A stretch of DNA of 64,000 bases from Puccinia triticina. Lineage: Eukaryota; Basidiomycota; Pucciniomycetes; Pucciniales; Pucciniaceae. Position 1 is the first letter of the stretch. Each line of letters opens with the position of its first letter. The stretch is from NCBI RefSeq assembly GCF_026914185.1, contig NC_070573.1, positions 1,798,001 through 1,862,000 on the forward strand. Reading direction: 5' to 3'. The notes under the pieces were generated by a model. That model worked only from the letters and a program-made list of their open reading frames with translations. It was not told where the DNA came from and made no database searches. The translations under genes were made by a program, and so were the position numbers. Below, one piece after another: positions 31,428-41,990 of the stretch.

Positions 31428-32560
31428 GGTTCCATTACAAAGTCCCATTGTCCAATCAAGGTTCCTGAGCATTATTATTAAGCAATTTGGTCACCTGTTG
31501 GGAGTTTGTAAACTCTTTGATCCACATTTGTAGCATTATCAGTAAGCCTTATTGAGTGATTTGGATTTATAATTCATTCCAGATGGAACAAATTCAAACT
31601 GTTGCATGAGAGGATATTAATGGTGAAGGATTGTTTAGATTCTTTGCATAAGTCCTGGAAGTAGATACTGACCATGAACTCTGTGGTTTTCAAACTCATT
31701 TTCTGTGTCATATAAGTCCAGCTGTAAGAATTTGGGGAATTCCTGTGAAAGTGGAAGCAAACTTCCAATGTTATGGTGAATTGTACCCTTCACCTTGAAT
31801 GTATGGATACCTTCACCTTGATTGTTGAGTGCATCTCTGGTTGAGGCATTGACTCCAAGAGATGTAAATGTGAAGTTGCTATTTATCAAGCGGATGAATA
31901 GAATGAGTTGATTTCCCTCAGGTATATTGGGTTGATATATAATTTTGAAGATCTGAAGCAATTCAGGGGGTGGGGGTGGTTTTTATGAAGTGATCCTGCC
32001 TTGGCGGCAGCAAAGTTAGGTTGTTTGTCCTGTGAAGATTATGGCTTGACACTTCACACAACATCTCACTGCCCCCAAAGTTTCTGGCCTGAACCCAGGA
32101 GGCTCAGTCCAACACCATGCATTTGGTCTGTTTACATGATTCTTGGAATATTTCCAAAGGAATGGTTACCTGTGAAATCATGTTCAACCAAATTTCCAGC
32201 AGGAGGATCATTTAAAAATCCTGCTCTTGAGATAAACTTGAATCAATTTGTTCCTGAATAAGGCCCAAATCAATTTCAGGTGGGTCATTCCAGTTTGCGG
32301 GTATTTGCACAGGGGATAGATTTGAAGAATATTTGTAATTTTGAAATGGACTCTGCATATTTCTTGGTGAAGCACTCTGGGAGTTGAGCAAGTTAAAAAA
32401 AGACAACCTGGAGGTGTGGTTGCCATGATTGCTATTTCCATTCTGGGATGGAGATTTGTGTGAGCTGTGTTCAGATTGGTTTTGTGGTTGAGGATTGAAA
32501 TTGTAAGAAGATTCATGATTTAGATGATACTGTGTTGAGATTGGTTTTGTGTTTGACAAT
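31428..32560 (-). pseudogene. Helitron N-terminal (Helitron_like_N) relic plus disordered head
   Basis: On the minus strand a Gln/Asn/Ser-rich head (32559-32212) is followed by degenerate sequence, then LLQIFKIIYQPNI and TFTSLGVNAS. Next are FKVKGTIHHNIGSLLP and FLQLDLYDTENEFENH (31961-31635). These match the Helitron-like N-terminal domain, where iyHriGsLLP and QLYiyD are conserved. The 31465-31428 stretch reads DWTMGLCNGTR, a Pif1 helicase motif that continues at 16944 beyond copia-2. Most of the Rep and helicase region is missing, so this is a deletion relic. Confidence 0.65.
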
Positions 32561-32929
32561 TTAAATTGTAAGGAGATTCATTATTTTGATGATGTTGTGT
32601 ATGCGGGGGTCTGTTGTCAATGTTGATGGAAATTTGGGGATGAAGACCACTCATGATTTGGATTATTTGATTGTTGAGTATGAGGAAAATCTTGAGGCTG
32701 ATAAATAGAATGTTGGTGCTCCTGCCACAGAGAAAAAGAACATGGGAATGTGAATATTGCTGGTAATGATGGGAGGGCAAGAATTGATGATAATGGGATT
32801 GTTGAGAATGAAGAGAGTGTGAAATTTGATGATGATGGGATTGTCAAGCATATATGATGAGAGGAATTATGTAGGTGTTATGATTGCTGAATTCATGCAG
32901 ATCAATCATCAGTTTAACATTGCTTGAAT
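32561..32929. other. Repeat-rich spacer, no gene
   Basis: Minus-strand frames are simple Ser/Pro/Ile strings from GATGATGGGATTGT-type repeats (AATTTGATGATGATGGGATT and variants near 32640-32850). Confidence 0.4.
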
Positions 32930-33215
32930 GGAAATGGTGTCTGTAAGAGTCCGTTTGAGCAATCTGCTTGAACGGGCTTGATTATTGATGTGTGATACGA
33001 GTCCATTCAAGCAATATGGTTGAGCGGACTCGGTGAAATTTGCTCACCAAGTCTGCTTGATGAGTCTGCTTGAACAGACTTGACAACATGACTCTGGAGT
33101 CGCTGGTCTGTGCAAGCAGAAGAGCAAACTCTCTTACCAAATCCTTTCAGAGAGTCGCACCAGGAGTCTGTTCAAGCAGAGTCAATTCAGAGGGAACGGA
33201 CTCTGCATTGAACGG
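32930..33215. repeat. Array of quasi-palindromic words TCTGCTTGAACAGACT
   Basis: At least eight copies of AGTCTGCTTGAACAGACT-like words and their inverse (GTCTGTTCAAGCAGA), spaced by 20-40 bp. The layout is like the subterminal arrays of the CACTA-like element but with a different core sequence, so it may be the edge of another such element. Confidence 0.6.
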
Positions 33216-33236
33216 ATGCGGTTAATACAAAGTATT

Positions 33237-33303
33237 GACACCGGCGTTACTTGCATATCGACACCGGCGTTACTTGCATATCGACACCGGCGTTACTTGC
33301 ATG
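33237..33303 (+). repeat. 23-bp tandem repeat, three copies
   Basis: GACACCGGCGTTACTTGCAT plus ATC starts at 33237, 33260 and 33283; the third copy is cut short. Confidence 0.85.
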
Positions 33304-33734
33304 ACAGGTATTTGTACTGGTTTGTTTGGCCCCCAGAGGCCATTTCTTTAGTTATATGTAGATGTCTTGATTTAAGCAGGAGCAGAAAGGATCTGCTACA
33401 CTACAAATCCCAACTAATAAAAAAAAAACTGAATACACAGAGTTGTAGGTTCTGTTCTTGCGAGTAATTTGAGCCACTTATCTATCTTGTAGCCAGAAAA
33501 ACAACTCCTGGAGTCCCAAACAAGTGGAGCCTCATTTGGAAGACTTGTGCATTTTTGATCTTTTGAAAAGGTCAACAGATTGTGATAGAAAAACTCTGAG
33601 TAGACCAAATTGTAGAGAAAGAAAAGTAGCATAGGGTCCAGATAGGGCATATTGGTGGAGAGGCTGGGAGAGGAGCTATAAATTTTTTAAAAACCTCTCA
33701 GCCAAATGAACTTTCTGCTCCCGCGTAAAATTTG
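33304..33734. other. No gene seen
   Basis: AT-rich; one 78-codon minus-strand frame without recognisable content. Confidence 0.4.
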
Positions 33735-33838
33735 GGATAATGCGCAAGTCCCTCCCTGCGGGGGGGGGGGGGGGGGGCGGCTTTGCCGCCAGCCACAGCA
33801 AGCTTCCCACCAGGGGGGACTTGTGTTAAGTTAGTATA
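33735..33838. mobile_element. Foldback MITE with CAAGTCCCTCC ends
   Basis: Left arm CAAGTCCCTCCCTGCGG, right arm ACCAGGGGGGACTTGTGTTAAGTTAG. The centre has a long G run and a GGCGGCTTTGCCGCC hairpin. The outer right end (CTAACTTAACAC on the reverse strand) matches the ends of the MITE at 62434. No clean duplication found. Confidence 0.55.
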
Positions 33839-34481
33839 ACAGTGAACAGGGATGGGATTGAAAGTCAAGCTTGATTGGTGCCAGAGATAACAAAGCCAAA
33901 TGATGTCACATCCTCCAAATTCAAAGGCTCTATATGCTCTCAGTCATAGTCATAGGTTTCTTCAAAACCGTATGTAGCCGTTTTTCCCGGGGTGCCGGCC
34001 AGGAAGACATTCATTTGCTAGCCTCTCATAATATTAGACCCTTATTCATTTTGTGAGGGTTTTGCATGCGCCCGGGCTACCATGTGGCCCCTGCCGGCGT
34101 TGCTGTATCCCTGACAGCTAGGAAATGGGCCGGGTTGGCCCAAGGGCCACCTTTGGGCTCCTGTTGCGACAAGTAGGCTTTCAGAACAGGGAAAATTCCA
34201 GACAAGCCTCTTGAGAAGTGACCAAATTATTGGCCTTTCCAAGAAGCCTGCTTAAAAGTGTCCGCCAGGATCAAGGCATCCTGGGCCCGGATGGTGTTGG
34301 CAACAGGCGTGTGACAGCTCACGGTGGTTTCCAATGACATCTCCCCCCACCCCGGGCGGTCGCCGGGACCAGCAGCACCAGCCAACACAGTTCCGACGCC
34401 TCCGACAAGAGCCCACCAGAGCGCACCCGGGCTAGACCGCCGAGCTCGACCACATACATACACGCACAAAGAAGCAGAAGA
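33839..34481. other. Upstream region of the complex I subunit gene
   Basis: No gene. Antisense frames across 34227-34949 are shadows of the GC-rich coding and leader sequence. Confidence 0.45.
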
Positions 34482-35905
34482 ATGGCCGCCAGTCAGTGTG
34501 TCCGCCGGTTGCTCGGCCGCGATCTCGCCGGGGCCCCATCCGCCGTCCTCCGCGCCCCCGCTTCTCCGTCCTTGGTCCTGCTCCATCCCTCTCGATCGCT
34601 CTCCACCTCGCTCGTCTCCCGGCTCGGCAGCCCCCCTCGTGAGTCTGCCTGTTTGGTCTCCTCCCGAGAGCTTGCAAGCTCACTTTTGGATGGTTCCTTC
34701 TCGTGCCGCGCAGCCATGGGAACCTCTCCCTTCAAGGAACCCGCCGGCCGCAATCCGGCGGACGCTTACGCCGAGGTCTCGTAAGCCCTGCCCCCACATC
34801 ACGACTGCCCCCTCATCTCGACTTATCCCTGTTGGTCTCACAGGAAATCTCTGCATGACTACGGAGCTTATCTCACCTCCTGTATCCCGAAATACATCCA
34901 ACAATTCAGCGTGAGTTACTGAGAGCCGCCCGAGAAAAAAAAAAAGCAACCGATTCGAGTGAAAGAAAGGGGTGCTGGACTGATCGTGTATATATGTCTT
35001 CAGGTATACAAGGACGAGCTGACGTTATACACTGCGCCGAGTGCGATAGTGCCGACGCTGACGTTCCTCCGCGACCACAAGCAATGCCAATACAAGCAAC
35101 TGATCGACATCAGCGGGGTGGACTATCCGACACGGGCGAAGCGGTTCGAGGTGGTCTACCATCTGCTGAGCATCGAGTATGCCTCCCGTCTCCGCGTCAA
35201 GACGTATGCCGACGAGATCAGCCCGGTGCCCAGCGTCTCCGGCGTCTTCCGCAGTGCCGATTGGTACATCCTTCTCTTTTTCTCTCCCCCAACACACGTA
35301 CACACACAAATACCTACCCCAATGCTGAGAGGAAGTCATTTTTTTTTTTTGACAGGTTCGAGCGCGAAGTGTACGATATGTTTGGCGTCTTCTTCCATAA
35401 CCATCCCGACCTGAGACGGATCCTGACCGACTACGGCTTCGAGGGCTATCCGCTCCGGAAAGACTTCCCATTGACGGTGAGCGCCTATCTCGACGTCTGT
35501 CTGTCGTGCCCAATCAACAGCTGACTGGGAGGTGTTATGGTAGGGATACACGGAGGTGCGATACGACGAGGAGAAGAAACGGGTGGTCTAGTGAGCGTGG
35601 TCTCTCTTTCCTCTCTCAGCGACTCTCTTCTGACTGATCCCGTTTTTTCCTTTTTGGGTCGGTCGGTGGAAATAGCGAGCCGTTGCAACTCTCGCAAGCT
35701 TTCCGAAACTTCGAGGGCGCCAACTCTCCTTGGGAGCAGACTGGCCATGGCAAGGATCCCCGGCCGGACCATTTCAAGCTGCCCACGTGAGCCCCCCCCT
35801 ACTCACGTTCCTTCCTTCCCTCCCTCATCAGGCTTTGCTGATCTTGTGCGGCTTGGGTACCTTTTTTCCAGCCCCCAGGCTGCCGAGAAACCTAAAGCTT
35901 CGTGA
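34482..35905 (+). CDS. NADH:ubiquinone oxidoreductase 30-kDa subunit (NDUFS3/NuoC-type), mitochondrial
   Basis: Eight exons: 34482-34638, 34714-34780, 34844-34910, 35004-35263, 35356-35476, 35544-35590, 35676-35786 and 35872-35905. All introns are GT-AG and phases agree, giving 287 aa, the usual size for this subunit. An Arg/Ser-rich N-terminus ([20 protein letters not shown]) fits a mitochondrial presequence. The core has [40 protein letters not shown] and the 30-kDa signature [54 protein letters not shown] and a short [10 protein letters not shown] tail follow. It is a peripheral-arm subunit of complex I near the terminal iron-sulphur clusters. Mini-exons of 34 and 47 bp make automatic prediction easy to get wrong. 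Confidence 0.93.
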
Positions 35906-36059
35906 TCGTCCTCCGTCTGGGTACAAACCCTGACAAAATACACATCCGTAATCCCTTTTTCTTTGCTGTTGCTGGCATGTTGTACATTCTGGTTGTTCGT
36001 TTGACGGTCGAGCTTTTAGCACTCATGACTCCATCCAAATGATCAACCTTTTAAAAACC
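35906..36059. other. 3' flank of the complex I gene
   Basis: No feature recognised. Confidence 0.4.
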
Positions 36060-36061
36060 CC

Positions 36062-36118
36062 GAACTTACCCAAGTCCCTCCTGGGCGCGAAGTGCCCGCC
36101 TCTGCAGGAGGGACTTAC
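36062..36118. mobile_element. Short foldback MITE relic, same family
   Basis: Arms AACTTACCCAAGTCCCTCC and GGAGGGACTTACG enclose a GC-rich centre (GGGCGCGAAGTGCCC). The core AAGTCCCTCC is shared with the elements at 33735 and 62434. Confidence 0.55.
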
Positions 36119-36588
36119 GAAACAATGGAGTTTTTTGGCATGACAAGATTTGGCCGAGAAAATCTTAATTCTGCAATAACTTTTGGATTATACTGGCATG
36201 GAAAAGATGATGAGGGTGTTGCCTTTCTCCTCATCCATTTATTCACCACTTTGCTTAAAACATTGGCATCCAAAGACCGACATTTTGCCAGTTTGTGTGG
36301 CCCTGTGGGGCTACAGAAAGCATGCCTCCGCGTGGGAACAGGGTGAAACTCCAGATACGAGAACAGTTGACAGGCAAGTACGAGAACGGTGTGATTGATG
36401 TTGAAGAGTGTTTATGTATTTAGCTGTGTGTGGGAGATGGGGTAATGTGGACAGGTGGCAATTGGCATTCTGATCATTCGAGACTGAGATGGAGCCGGGA
36501 CGCACGGGACGCGGACTACTGTTTTAAAAAATAGGTGACCAAAACAATCAGAAAAAAGGAGGAGGGGGCGGGGGTGAAGAAGCAAAAG
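36119..36588. other. No gene seen
   Basis: Two short overlapping plus frames without family resemblance. Confidence 0.4.
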
Positions 36589-36685
36589 TGAACGCAGCCG
36601 GGGTCGAACCGACGATCTCTCGCTCCCACACGGGAGGACTCATCCTACATCGAAGGCGAGCGCCTTACCACTGGGCCATGCGTCC
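36589..36685 (-). tRNA. tRNA-Arg (anticodon UCG), with intron
   Basis: On the minus strand the acceptor GGACGCA pairs with TGCGTTC. The D-arm is GCCCAGTGGTAAGGC, the anticodon stem CTCGC pairs with GCGAG, and the T-arm is GTCGG-TTCGACC-CCGGC. The loop CTTCGA gives anticodon TCG (36651-36653), which decodes CGA. An intron of about 25 bases follows position 37, the usual place for eukaryotic nuclear tRNA introns. A T-run terminator (TTTTGCTTCTT) follows the 3' end. A-box TGGCCCAGTGG and B-box GGTTCGACCCC are intact. Confidence 0.9.
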
Positions 36686-37133
36686 ATGGGAGAGGCGTGG
36701 GAAGCTAGCATCAGAGCTGGACGCCCCTCTGGACGCAGCTGACGTCGAGAGGGTGCTGACGCAAGTGCCCCACGGGGGGCCTGGAGGGGCGTCGTAATCG
36801 GACGTCGACGGGCTGGCCCCCGGGGGATGATGGCATCCGCTGGTGCTGGGATTGCGTCAGCCAGCGGCAGTGGTTGCTGTGGCCATATAAGCCCGCCCTC
36901 GTCTGCCCCGCCCTCCCCCAGACACTCCTCCCATACCTCCAACAGCCCCACACACTCCCCAAGACGCCCGATACCAGACCAGCACCAGCATCGCACGCGC
37001 AAGTCTATCCGCACCCCAACCAGCCAGCCAGCCAGCCACCCATCCACCCATCCACCCATCCATCCGCAATACTTAAAGACAGCCCCCTCTCCTCAGTCCT
37101 ACCACCCAGAACAGCAGTCCTCCAGGATCCGAA
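36686..37133. other. Upstream region of the AN1 gene
   Basis: A TATA-like CCATATAAGC lies near 36880. A (CAGC)n / (CATCCACC)n simple repeat covers 37018-37063. Frames here overlap the repeat and are not supported. Confidence 0.45.
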
Positions 37134-37852
37134 ATGGCCCCCCAACTCCTCCTCAGCTTGCCCTTCCCCGGCTCGCCCACCATGGTCCTCCCGCACGCCT
37201 CGCTCTGCGCCCCGAGCTCGTCCAGCAGCAGTCCGAGCCCCGACAGCCGGCAGGCGATCCTCGAGTCCGTCTGCCGCCACAACCGGCTCCCGCTCGCCTT
37301 CGCCGCCCATCTGCGCCTCTCCAGGGCCGGCAGACCCTGGGACGGCGCCCTCCTCCCTCAAGACCTCCTCCCCCTCCAGCCGTTCATCGTCGCTGAGGTC
37401 GCCATGAGGCTCCGCGGCGGCGGCCCTAAGAAGCGGTGCCAGCACGCCAAGAACTCGCTCACCGAGACCCAGTGCTCTCAGCCGGCCTTGCGTAAGCTCC
37501 TCTTCTCTCTACACATCATCTCTGTGTTGTTGCTGACTCTTGTCCGTCTAACAGGCCTCGTCGGCGACTGCCCCCACTGCACCCTGCCCTTCTGCTCTCG
37601 TCACCGCCTCCCCGAGGACCATGCCTGGTCAGTCCCTCTTCCTCTCTCTTATCGTCCCCCACTTACTAACTTGTACCTTGCTTCCTCAGCCTCAACATGT
37701 CGTCCTGTCGTGAGGCTGCGTTTGCCAAGAACAAGGCCAAGCTCGAGAGCGAGCGCACCGTATGTGCCCCTCCTTCATCACTATCCCCTGTCGCTCTCTT
37801 CCTGACTCGATTCTGCTCGCCACAGGTCGTCAGCAAGATGGTCGGCGCTTGA
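37134..37852 (+). CDS. Ubiquitin-like domain plus AN1 zinc-finger protein (Tmc1/YOR052C-like)
   Basis: Exons 37134-37491, 37555-37627, 37690-37759 and 37826-37852 give 175 aa; phases agree. Residues 1-97 form a ubiquitin-like fold (start LLLSLPFPGSPTMVL; later RLSRAGRPWD) ending MRLRGGG, the same C-terminal motif as ubiquitin. KKRCQHAKNSLTETQCSQ follows, then LVGDCPHCTLPFCSRHRLPE and DHACLNMSSCREAAFAKNKA: an AN1 finger of the short fungal type, with Cys and His ligands in place. The tail is KLESERTVVSKMVGA. Related yeast AN1 proteins act in metalloid stress at the proteasome; that role here is inference. The RGG-G junction could in principle be cut by deubiquitinases, which I cannot test. Confidence 0.82.
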
Positions 37853-38648
37853 GCCCATCTTCCACCCTTTCCTCTCTGCTCCCTGTCGCCATGTTTCATT
37901 ACCGTCTCCATCTACTCCACATGTATAGCTCCCCATTTCTACTCTGCTCTCACCCGAACACCATGTTCACCCCCCCCACACACACACTAACACAATCTGA
38001 ACAACAACACATGTGGTTCCTCTTCATTGTCCCTACTTTTTTTGTGTTCCATTGATTCTTACTTTGGGTCTACTATCTCCTCTATACACTCCCACACATT
38101 TACATATAATTCTCATCTCTTCCTTTTTTCCTTTGACTCCGGGAATATTCTCCACATTGTTCCTTTTTTGACATAACCAACCGCTTCATAACTGTGTCTT
38201 TTCCTACCTAGCTCGCTGCCTCTTCCTTCCATCTCCTGTTGTTGTTTGTTTGTCTGCTCAAATGTTCATTACCCCCACCACCTATCTCCAAATCCCCTGA
38301 CTTAGCCCACACCTCTCTTTTGATTGTTGGAGGTTGAGGGATGCATAGAAGAAAGTCGCAGTCAAAGCATCTGGCCTCCTCTCTCTTTGTGCCCATCCGT
38401 GTGTGTTCATCTGTGTTTCTTCCTCCCTGATGATCAGCCATAATATATACATACATAGACCTCTCCCTATTAACCATACAATCTCACACCATCAATAGTC
38501 ATACACAGATGTTCTCTCTCTCTTTTTTTTGAAACACGAACCATTTTTGTTGAGATACAAACATCAGGGACCCAAAAAATTGAGTTCATTGGTAAATCAT
38601 TGGGGGAGATGTGGTGCAGATAGACCTTGGCTGGATTGTCATACAGTC
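37853..38648. other. 3' flank of the AN1 gene, pyrimidine-rich
   Basis: CT-rich sequence with no gene. Minus frames near 38208-38804 lack family features. Confidence 0.45.
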
Positions 38649-38651
38649 TAA

Positions 38652-38868
38652 GAGCAACTCCCATGATGGGTGGTAAGATTGGGGAGGCAAAACTTGTGGA
38701 TGCAGCCTTGGCTGCCAGCTTTGCCTGCCCAAGCTGCTGTGCAGTCCAGTGGGAGGTAAATTCAGTGGATAGCAACCCAAATGACTCCCCCAGTGGAGGC
38801 TCATTTCTAATGGTAGGGTGCTAAACCTGGGATAGCAAACCAGTTTAGCACCTGCGGGGGAGTTGCTC
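38652..38868. mobile_element. Harbinger-type MITE, 217 bp
   Basis: Perfect 11-bp terminal inverted repeats GAGCAACTCCC / GGGAGTTGCTC, flanked by TAA at 38649-38651 and 38869-38871. A 3-bp TWA duplication is typical of PIF/Harbinger elements. No coding capacity. Confidence 0.75.
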
Positions 38869-38871
38869 TAA

Positions 38872-39429
38872 CTTATTACAAGTCCCAGGTGGGAGCCTTG
38901 CTGTGTGTTGTGAGCTGGAGTGTGCACTCCATATACACACCTATCACTTACATGTCATGGACTGGACTACATACTCGCGGTTCAAGAGGCTGGAGACGCA
39001 AACTCCTTCCTCATCCTGCAAGTGTAATCTACCTTCTTGGATCCAGAACCTATCTTCCTCTCTGCAGATCAGACCTTAACACCCCCATGAAGCGACTTCT
39101 GCATTATCACATATTTTATGCGGGGGCAGAAAATCCATTCTTCTGGCAGGGTTTGAACCTACCCCAGCTGCAGTTCTCCAAAGGTCTGCCCCAGCTGGCC
39201 CTCATGTTTCATCACCATCCCTACAATTGGGCCCACTCAGATTCCCTCTATCACTATCTGTTGATCTTCAAGAATGTGCAAGTTTTGCAGATGAGTGTTG
39301 GCCAGCAGGTTTTGACTCCAGCAATCAGGTTTCTGGTTGCAAGAGTCAAGACAGGCCTGTGGCTCAAGTTCACAAGGACAAGGACAGGACCCACAATCAT
39401 GTCCATTCAAGTTTTGGGTCAACCTTTAT
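38872..39429. other. No gene seen
   Basis: A long plus frame (38889-39527) and another (39337-39885) lack recognisable domains and run into the repeat array; I do not accept them as genes. Confidence 0.4.
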
Positions 39430-39640
39430 GCACACCAAAGAAATACCACATGTACACCATTTTTGGTGTGCATTGGGATGCACTCCAATTTCTTTGGTGT
39501 ACATATCAATGCACACCAACAAAGTGAAGTTTGGGGAAACATTGGTGTGCATCACTGTGCACTCCAAGAAACTTGGAGTGCACCACTGTATACTCTAAGT
39601 AAATTGGAGTGCACCACTGCGCACTCCAAGCCTTTCCCAT
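39430..39640. repeat. Array of palindromic words GTGCACTCCAAG / CTTGGAGTGCAC
   Basis: Copies of GGTGTGCA, TGCACACC, GTGCACTCCAAG and the inverse repeat at 15-30 bp spacing, forming hairpins such as CTCCAAGAAACTTGGAG. It lies next to the MULE-OTU relic and may be its subterminal region. Confidence 0.6.
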
Positions 39641-39781
39641 CACCCAATTTTTTGAGGAACATACTTGTTCACTTGAAGATCTTTGGAGGGCCTACATCAA
39701 CTAGGAAGCCAAGCAAGTACAATGAAGGAAAGCAAAAGTGCTTGGTATTGATTACTTGGAAATTAAAAGAAAACAAAAGCA

Positions 39782-41990
39782 TCATTTCTTTGCAGCCTGG
39801 GTGGTCTGAGCTGCAAGACCCTGGTTATAGATCGCCAGACCCTTTTGTACGCGGACTAACCAGCTTTGGCCTGCTTGGGAAGTAAACTTTGTTGCCACAA
39901 TCAGAGGAGGGATTGGCTTGAGCCCATCTTTTTCCTCTATGATAGGCAACACCCAGTGATTCCCATTCACATGGAGGAGGTAAATGGGCTCGGAGGATGG
40001 AGAGTTTGCAGGGGGCACACTTAAGGGACTAAAAGAATGACAGGCAAGAGAAGAGATAAATATGATTGGCCTTGCATAGGCATTGGCCAGGATTTGACCG
40101 TGTGACAGTTTGTTGAGCCAATTTTCACGCGGAGCAATCATATTAGTATCTGCCACAGTGAGTCCATCAATTATCTTAAGTATGTGCTGTTCGCCACCTT
40201 GAAGCTTCAAGTAACTATCCCTGTTGGCCAGTATCTTAATCAACATGTCCTCCCAAACCTGAGAAAATCCGGGACTGTCTTTGCATTCATTTTCATGATA
40301 GACAACTGCTTTGGCAACACATTGAAAGCTGCAGTGTCTGTCTCTGATTGGGTCAAAGATCTCCTTTATCCAAGATTGGAGATGTTCTGGAGCCTGAGAA
40401 ACATACTTTGTCTGGATCACAACATCAATATAAGTATGTGAGCCCTCAGTTGATGACTTGAATTAGAAAGTACAAACCACTGTGTCAAGCGTGTCATCCA
40501 ACAGAGCCAACAGCGCTTCATTCTCTACATCTACTTCTTTGCCATATGGGGTGGAACCACTATCTTGATTTTTCTCTTCAGTTTGACGATTGGGTAAGTC
40601 CTTGGAGTTGCCTTTTTTGAGAGATGGACGCCCTTTGGGGTTTTTCTTGACTTCTGGAGCCTGAATCGGGACTGCTACATGAGTGCCAGCAGCGATTTGA
40701 TTGATTTGTGTGAAAATTTTCTCCAGCTCTCTGGGGTGTTCATGAGACAGGGTCAGTGCTAGCTTCTTGATTTCTTTGTCCAGATTTAAATCCTTGGTTT
40801 CCTAACAAGAAAATGGGAGCTTATAAGATCTTAAAAACAAGTTCCTCACAAATGAGCTGCACAATCAGATAAAACTTACAGTGTACTCGGGATTATACTT
40901 TACATTCCACTGAGGATGGAAATCAGCTGTTGATAATGTACCTTCTGCTTCCAAAACCTCGGAAATCCTGTGGGCGCACGGTATTCCCAGGCCCGTTGTA
41001 AGCGTTTGAGAACAAGGTTTGGTCGGATCAAGATTCTTAAGACAATCAAATTGCCGTATGCACTCCTTAATGGCAAAGGTTGAGATAGTGTTGAGGACAG
41101 TGATCAAAGGCCTTGGTACATTGACAAGTGCCTTCATTGTATCTTTACCTATTGATTTGTGAACTGAGTTGAGCTGGGTATCGACCATCAGCGCTAGCAA
41201 TTCAACAACTGTGAGTAGATCACCTGTTGAGTTTTTTAGGAAAGTCTTGAGAAATGCATGCACAGATTCAGCTTGGGAGGTATTGAGATTCCGGAGGTGA
41301 GGATGCTGGCAAGCCCAAGCTACAACAAAAAGCTCCTTGACTGGCAGTATCATCTTTTTGAGGTATGAGAGGACAGCCGGACAAGACTTGAGGAATGATT
41401 CTAGTTCGTTAATTTGTTCTAAGTAAATCTCCAGTGATTTTGAAGAGGTTACCTTTGCCCAATGCTCCATGAAGGACTCCCAGCCGTCTTCCGATTTTTT
41501 GTCTGAGTTTCCAGAAAATTGTTTCTTACAGTTAGTTGTGATGTTTTTATTGAGGTGCCACGTGCAAAGGTTGGCTTGCAAATAAGGGAAGACCTCAGCC
41601 AAAGCGTTACGTAAAGCAGACTTGCAATCAGTTATAAATACTTTTGGAGTTCGCTTGGGGTGGGTCCAGATGTACTTCTTCAGGTTTTTCACAGCCCACA
41701 AATCATTATTGACATCCTCATCAGTCAAAATGCAAAATCCAATTGTAAATGAGTGGTTTGTTGCTGACTGGCCAATGATGTGAAGCAAAGCAAGGTTGTA
41801 CTGATTAGTCTTGTACGTTGCGTCTAGCAGAGCAACATGGTGATTAATATGAGCAAGGTGTATTGATCCGGGGTGGGCAAAGAATAGATTGATAACTGAT
41901 CCGTTCGCGTTGACCTTGACATCCCAAGACCAGTTAGTCTCCTTGAGGATAGAAAGAAGCTTCTCCATTGGGGTCTTACCATCCAGATCC
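39782..41990 (-). pseudogene. MULE transposase with C-terminal OTU-like domain, N-terminally truncated
   Basis: Exon 41968-40882 carries the MULE/FAR1 DDE core: HVALLDATYKTNQYNLALLH (first Asp), VFITDCKSALRNAL (second Asp), LCTWHLNKNI, a Glu in NTSQAESVHAFL, and a SWIM-like GIPCAHRI. Exon 40805-40483 is basic with KKNPKGRPSLKKG. Exon 40420-39782 reads DRHCSFQCVAKAVV and later YLLHVNGNHWVLPI, matching the Cys and His boxes of OTU-type cysteine proteases. OTU-carrying MULEs are known. A stop lies just upstream of GLEDLDGKTPME and the FAR1-like DNA-binding head is missing, so the gene is incomplete. Confidence 0.72.

Noticed and set aside
34227..34949. Several overlapping frames opposite and in other frames of the complex I exons
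   Set aside because: Shadows; only the spliced eight-exon frame gives a known family.
36827..37407. Long frames across the CATCCACC repeat and the AN1 exon
   Set aside because: Out of frame with the AN1/ubiquitin-like protein; driven by simple repeats.
38889..39885. Plus-strand frames of 212 and 182 codons
   Set aside because: They run into the palindromic array and lack conserved content.
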